Origin: Maribacter cobaltidurans
GTDB lineage: Bacteria; Bacteroidota; Bacteroidia; Flavobacteriales; Flavobacteriaceae
DNA: 64,000 nt
Direction of reading: 5' to 3'
NCBI RefSeq assembly: GCF_002269385.1
Contig: NZ_CP022957.1
Location: 1,545,001-1,609,000, forward strand
Shown here one piece after another: positions 60,903-64,000 of the stretch. The notes beneath the pieces are model-generated. The model had not been told where the DNA came from. It searched no databases and worked only from the letters and a program-made list of their open reading frames with translations. The position numbers and the translations under genes are program-made. Every line of letters starts with the position of its first letter. The first letter of the stretch is position 1.

Positions 60903-63124
60903 GCAAACAAATCAATGTAGCTCTTATTGGAAATCCTAATACTGGAAAAACCTCCGTCTTCAATCAATTAACCGGACTCAATCAAAAAGTTGGGAATTAC
61001 CCTGGTATTACGGTAGAAAAGAAAGAGGGCATCTGTAAGCTACCTAGAGGGGTTAGAGCCCACATCATTGACCTCCCCGGAACTTATAGCTTAAACACCA
61101 CCTCACTGGATGAAAGTGTCGCAGTGGAACTTCTACTCAATAAAAACGATAAGGACCACCCCGATGTCGCCTTGGTAGTATCGGATGTGGAGAACCTAAA
61201 AAGAAACCTTCTTCTTTTTACACAAATAAAGGATTTAAAAATCCCGGCCATTTTAGTGATTAATATGGCCGATAGAATGACCCGTAAGGGCATTAGCATC
61301 GATATTGAACTTTTAGAGGAAAAACTAGATGCAAAAATCGCATTAGTAAGTACACGAAAAGGTACGGGTATAGAAAAACTTAAAGAACTTATTGCGGATT
61401 ATAAAAACTTGTCCAAAACTCCGAATGTTGATACTACCGTTATAGCCCCGGAGTATTTTGAAAAGCTCAAAAACACCTTTCCAAAGGAGGATATTTACAA
61501 ACTATGGTTGGTCATAACCCAGGATGTCAATTTCATGCCCATCCAAAAAAACCTGATTAAGGACGCCTCCTCATTTAGTACAAAGTCAAAATCCGAGTTA
61601 AAAAGGTTACAGCAAAAGGAAACCATACTCCGTTATCAGTTTATCAATGGCATTTTAAAAGAAACATACAAAGTAGATATAAATGCTGCCAAAGGATTCA
61701 GGGCTACACTAGATAAGGTGCTGACCCACAAAGTCTTTGGTTATCTTATTTTCTTTATTATCCTTTTGACCATTTTTCAGGCCATTTATGGCTGGAGTGA
61801 ATATCCGATGGATATGATAGACGGTTTCTTTGCCTCTGCTACGGAGTGGGTAAAGGAAACCTTACCTCCCGGCGTATTCACTAATCTTATTGCCGAGGGC
61901 GTTTTGGCTGGTATTGGCGGGATAGTGATTTTTATACCTCAAATAGCGTTTCTTTTTCTGTTCATTTCCCTTTTGGAAGAAACCGGGTATATGAGCAGGG
62001 TGGTATTTCTAATGGACAGAATCATGAGACCCTTTGGTCTAAGTGGAAAAAGTGTTGTTCCCTTGATTTCTGGAACGGCCTGTGCCATACCGGCAGTAAT
62101 GGCGACTAGAACCATTGAAAACTGGAAAGAGCGACTGATTACCATTTTGGTAACCCCATTTACAACATGTTCGGCAAGGTTACCGGTGTATCTCATCATT
62201 ATTGCCTTAGTAATTCCTGAAGGAAGCTTCCTAGGACTTAGTTTTAAGGCTTTAACTTTAATGCTCTTATATCTTTTAGGGTTTGCCGCGGCTATTTTAT
62301 CCGCTATGGCACTCAATAAAATATTAAAAATAAAAAGCAGGTCTTTCTTCGTTATAGAACTTCCAAACTATAAACTTCCACTTCTAAAAAATGTGGGATA
62401 CACGGTTTTGGAAAAGACCAAAAGTTTCGTTTTTGGCGCAGGAAAGATAATTTTGGCCATCTCCATAATTCTTTGGTTCCTGGGATCCAATGGATACTCT
62501 GACGATTTTAAAAATGCAGAATCTATCGTAGCCAATCGCATTGCAGAAAATGGCTTTTCCGATAACAGTAAAACCTATATCGCAAATAATCTAGAAGAGT
62601 ACAAATCTTCATTGACCAATGCCGAAATAGACCAAACATCTTCCTCTTTTAAGGACTCTATCGTAGCAATGAATTCAACATTGGAAGAAAAGGCGTTGAA
62701 TCAAGAAATAGCAAGCTATAAATTGGAACATTCCTATATGGGTTATATGGGAAAAGCGATAGAACCCATTGTTAGTCCTTTAGGATACGATTGGAAAATC
62801 GGAATTGCCGTATTGACATCTTTTGCCGCAAGAGAGGTTTTTGTGGGCACCTTGGCAACAATTTATAGTGTTGGGAACGATGAAGAAGAAACGATTAAAA
62901 ACAGAATGGCGGCGGAGGTAAACCCGGTAACCAAGGAACCGTTATTTAATTTAGCCTCGGGTATTTCATTATTGCTTTTCTATGCCTTTGCCATGCAATG
63001 TATGAGCACATTGGCCATAGTAAAAAGGGAGACCAACTCCTGGAAATGGCCCACTTATCAATTAGTATTTATGAGTTTGTTTGCTTATATTATTGCCTTG
63101 GTTGCCTATCAAATCTTAAAATAA
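60899..63124 (+). CDS. feoB: FeoB ferrous-iron transporter
   Basis: A 741-residue transporter. The N-terminal G domain has GNPNTGKTSVFNQLTG, DLPGTYSL and NMADR motifs. The membrane part has two Gate-type repeats (GTACAIPAVMATRTIENWKE, FTTCSARLPVYLIII and the later FAAREVFVGTLATIYSVG). It imports Fe(II) across the inner membrane. The gene overlaps FeoA and is followed directly by the small Cys-rich peptide gene. Confidence 0.95.
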   Translation: MSKQINVALIGNPNTGKTSVFNQLTGLNQKVGNYPGITVEKKEGICKLPRGVRAHIIDLPGTYSLNTTSLDESVAVELLLNKNDKDHPDVALVVSDVENLKRNLLLFTQIKDLKIPAILVINMADRMTRKGISIDIELLEEKLDAKIALVSTRKGTGIEKLKELIADYKNLSKTPNVDTTVIAPEYFEKLKNTFPKEDIYKLWLVITQDVNFMPIQKNLIKDASSFSTKSKSELKRLQQKETILRYQFINGILKETYKVDINAAKGFRATLDKVLTHKVFGYLIFFIILLTIFQAIYGWSEYPMDMIDGFFASATEWVKETLPPGVFTNLIAEGVLAGIGGIVIFIPQIAFLFLFISLLEETGYMSRVVFLMDRIMRPFGLSGKSVVPLISGTACAIPAVMATRTIENWKERLITILVTPFTTCSARLPVYLIIIALVIPEGSFLGLSFKALTLMLLYLLGFAAAILSAMALNKILKIKSRSFFVIELPNYKLPLLKNVGYTVLEKTKSFVFGAGKIILAISIILWFLGSNGYSDDFKNAESIVANRIAENGFSDNSKTYIANNLEEYKSSLTNAEIDQTSSSFKDSIVAMNSTLEEKALNQEIASYKLEHSYMGYMGKAIEPIVSPLGYDWKIGIAVLTSFAAREVFVGTLATIYSVGNDEEETIKNRMAAEVNPVTKEPLFNLASGISLLLFYAFAMQCMSTLAIVKRETNSWKWPTYQLVFMSLFAYIIALVAYQILK

Positions 63125-63274
63125 ATGGAAATACTCCAACATATATTAGTTTATATTACCGTAGCGATTTCTTTCGTGTATCTTCTATTTAAGTTTGTAC
63201 TGCCCAAAACGTTATTCTCAAACGGAAAGAACAATACAAAATCTTGTGGCCAAGACGATTGTGGTTGCCACTAA
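63125..63274 (+). CDS. FeoB-associated Cys-rich membrane peptide
   Basis: A 49-residue peptide starting at the ATG immediately after the FeoB stop. One transmembrane helix (ILVYITVAISFVYLLFKFVL) is followed by a short tail ending KSCGQDDCGCH, with three Cys and a final His. This matches the FeoB-associated Cys-rich membrane protein class, proposed to assist iron transfer. It is co-transcribed with feoAB. Confidence 0.85.
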   Translation: MEILQHILVYITVAISFVYLLFKFVLPKTLFSNGKNNTKSCGQDDCGCH

Positions 63275-63404
63275 AAGAGGTTTGTACATTGTCATTTGTC
63301 CCCTTGCTATGTTAAGGAATCAATAAAAATTTCACAATAATATCCAAAAGGGTATGGTTTTGTACCAGGGGATACTTTAGTTTGTATTCTAGCAGAATTA
63401 CCAT

Positions 63405-64000
63405 ATGAATAGAGTACTACCCATTTTTATTTGGGGGCTTCACATTTTATTTAGTCCTTTTCTTTTTGCTCAAACCTTAACTTCTACCGTACTGGATAGC
63501 GTTACTCAAAAACCCGTTCCTTATGCCACGGTTCTACTGAACAATAAAGGAGTAATTACGAACGAAGAAGGTAAATTTACTTTTTTGATTGATGAAGGTG
63601 TTCAGGAAACCGACTCGCTTTTTATTTCCTGTATCGGATATGAATCTATTGGCAAACCTTTAAAAGAGTTCAAGGAAAAAACGATTCTTTTAGCACCAAA
63701 AGCTATAGAACTTCGAGAGGTCATTGTTTCCAATAAGGACTATACTCCAGAGGAAATACTTGAATTCGTAGAAGACAACATCGAGAAAAACTATCGGCTT
63801 GGTTTTACTAAAAAAAGACTGTTCCTCAGAGAATCAAATTCAAACTATATTTCAAAATCCGATTATCGCATTAAGGAGTCCACGATACCTGAATTGAACA
63901 GGGAATTTCTAGATAGTGTACTACGTTCCGTACCCACAAATGACACGTACTATACCGAAGTTTTGGGTGATCTTTACGGAAACGAAGACGAGGACGAACA
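63405..64000 (+). CDS. Carboxypeptidase-like regulatory-domain protein, cut by the window end
   Basis: The ATG at 63405 opens a signal peptide (FIWGLHILFSPFLFAQ), then a CarboxypepD_reg-like domain (VTQKPVPYATVLLNNKGVIT, NEEGKFTFLIDEG, LFISCIGYESIGKPL) and a charged region typical of DUF5686/outer-membrane-linked proteins. The frame stays open to position 64000, so the C-terminus lies outside the window. Such proteins are exported and often have a C-terminal beta-barrel. Confidence 0.85.
   Translation, partial: MNRVLPIFIWGLHILFSPFLFAQTLTSTVLDSVTQKPVPYATVLLNNKGVITNEEGKFTFLIDEGVQETDSLFISCIGYESIGKPLKEFKEKTILLAPKAIELREVIVSNKDYTPEEILEFVEDNIEKNYRLGFTKKRLFLRESNSNYISKSDYRIKESTIPELNREFLDSVLRSVPTNDTYYTEVLGDLYGNEDEDE

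Overview
The window is from a marine-type Bacteroidota, most likely a Flavobacteriaceae. Evidence for this is the AT-rich composition, signal peptides ending in the AQ/SAQ style, promoters of the TTG-N19-TAnnTTTG type, and family content typical of the group (DUF6090, DUF6526, ThuA/PQQ dehydrogenase fusions, a FeoB-associated Cys-rich peptide, Bacteroidota-type relaxases and tyrosine integrase). No species is named because the sequence alone does not settle it.

Layout. (a) 1-8.1 kb, plus strand: a cargo block with a cupin/NTF2-like protein and its NTF2 paralogue, a type-B carboxylesterase, a Tat-exported aldo/keto reductase, a short AraC regulator, a secreted flavodoxin, and a two-gene molybdenum hydroxylase. 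(b) 8.3-12.7 kb, minus strand: a mobilisation/replication module with a membrane coiled-coil protein, MobA-type relaxase, MobC, toprim primase, SF3-like helicase and HTH/excisionase-like protein. (c) 13.27 kb: a 39-bp fragment of the 3' half of tRNA-Asn, immediately before a tyrosine integrase (13.46-14.77 kb). (d) 14.97-19.3 kb: a second relaxase/MobC pair, a pair of about 185-bp GC-rich structured repeats, and small genes. (e) 19.9-28.8 kb, minus strand: four membrane-anchored carbohydrate genes (GH3, ThuA, GH20, and ThuA-sugar dehydrogenase-PKD-cytochrome c-CBM) facing a divergent Nudix-type regulator across a 25-bp palindrome. (f) 29.9-34.6 kb: MarR, DODA-type dioxygenase, DoxX, peroxiredoxin-like, HD hydrolase and Usp genes. 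(g) 34.7-43.3 kb: two TetR regulators, an acyltransferase, and a thioesterase-TolC-adaptor-RND efflux operon. (h) 43.5-53.2 kb: an AT-rich, partly decayed stretch with a peroxide/electrophile-type operon (AKR, dienelactone hydrolase, broken glutathione peroxidase, OhrR-like MarR, MBL hydrolase), an AraC gene, a monooxygenase, and an IS1182-like remnant. (i) 53.5-58.1 kb: VOC, YCII-VOC, DUF6265, SRPBCC, DUF3052, AraC and CPBP genes. (j) 58.2 kb: intact tRNA-Asn(GUU). (k) 58.4-64 kb: apparent chromosomal backbone (RseP, SCO, FeoA, FeoB, the FeoB-associated peptide, and a truncated carboxypeptidase-like-domain protein).

Main interpretation. The 39-bp tRNA-Asn repeat at 13274-13312 and 58216-58254, together with an identical 20-bp double repeat just inside each end (13415-13434 and 58141-58160), delimits an integrated element of about 45 kb with its integrase at the left end. 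Left of 13274 the same arrangement (double 11-bp repeat, terminator hairpin, tRNA 3' end) appears again with a different repeat sequence. This indicates a second island stacked in tandem at the same tRNA gene, with its left end outside the window. Positions 1-13.3 kb would then be island 1, 13.3-58.2 kb island 2, and 58.2 kb onward the chromosome.

Within island 2 several genes are visibly broken (in-frame stops, frameshifts, truncations), so parts of its cargo are decaying while the sugar, efflux and detoxification operons look intact.
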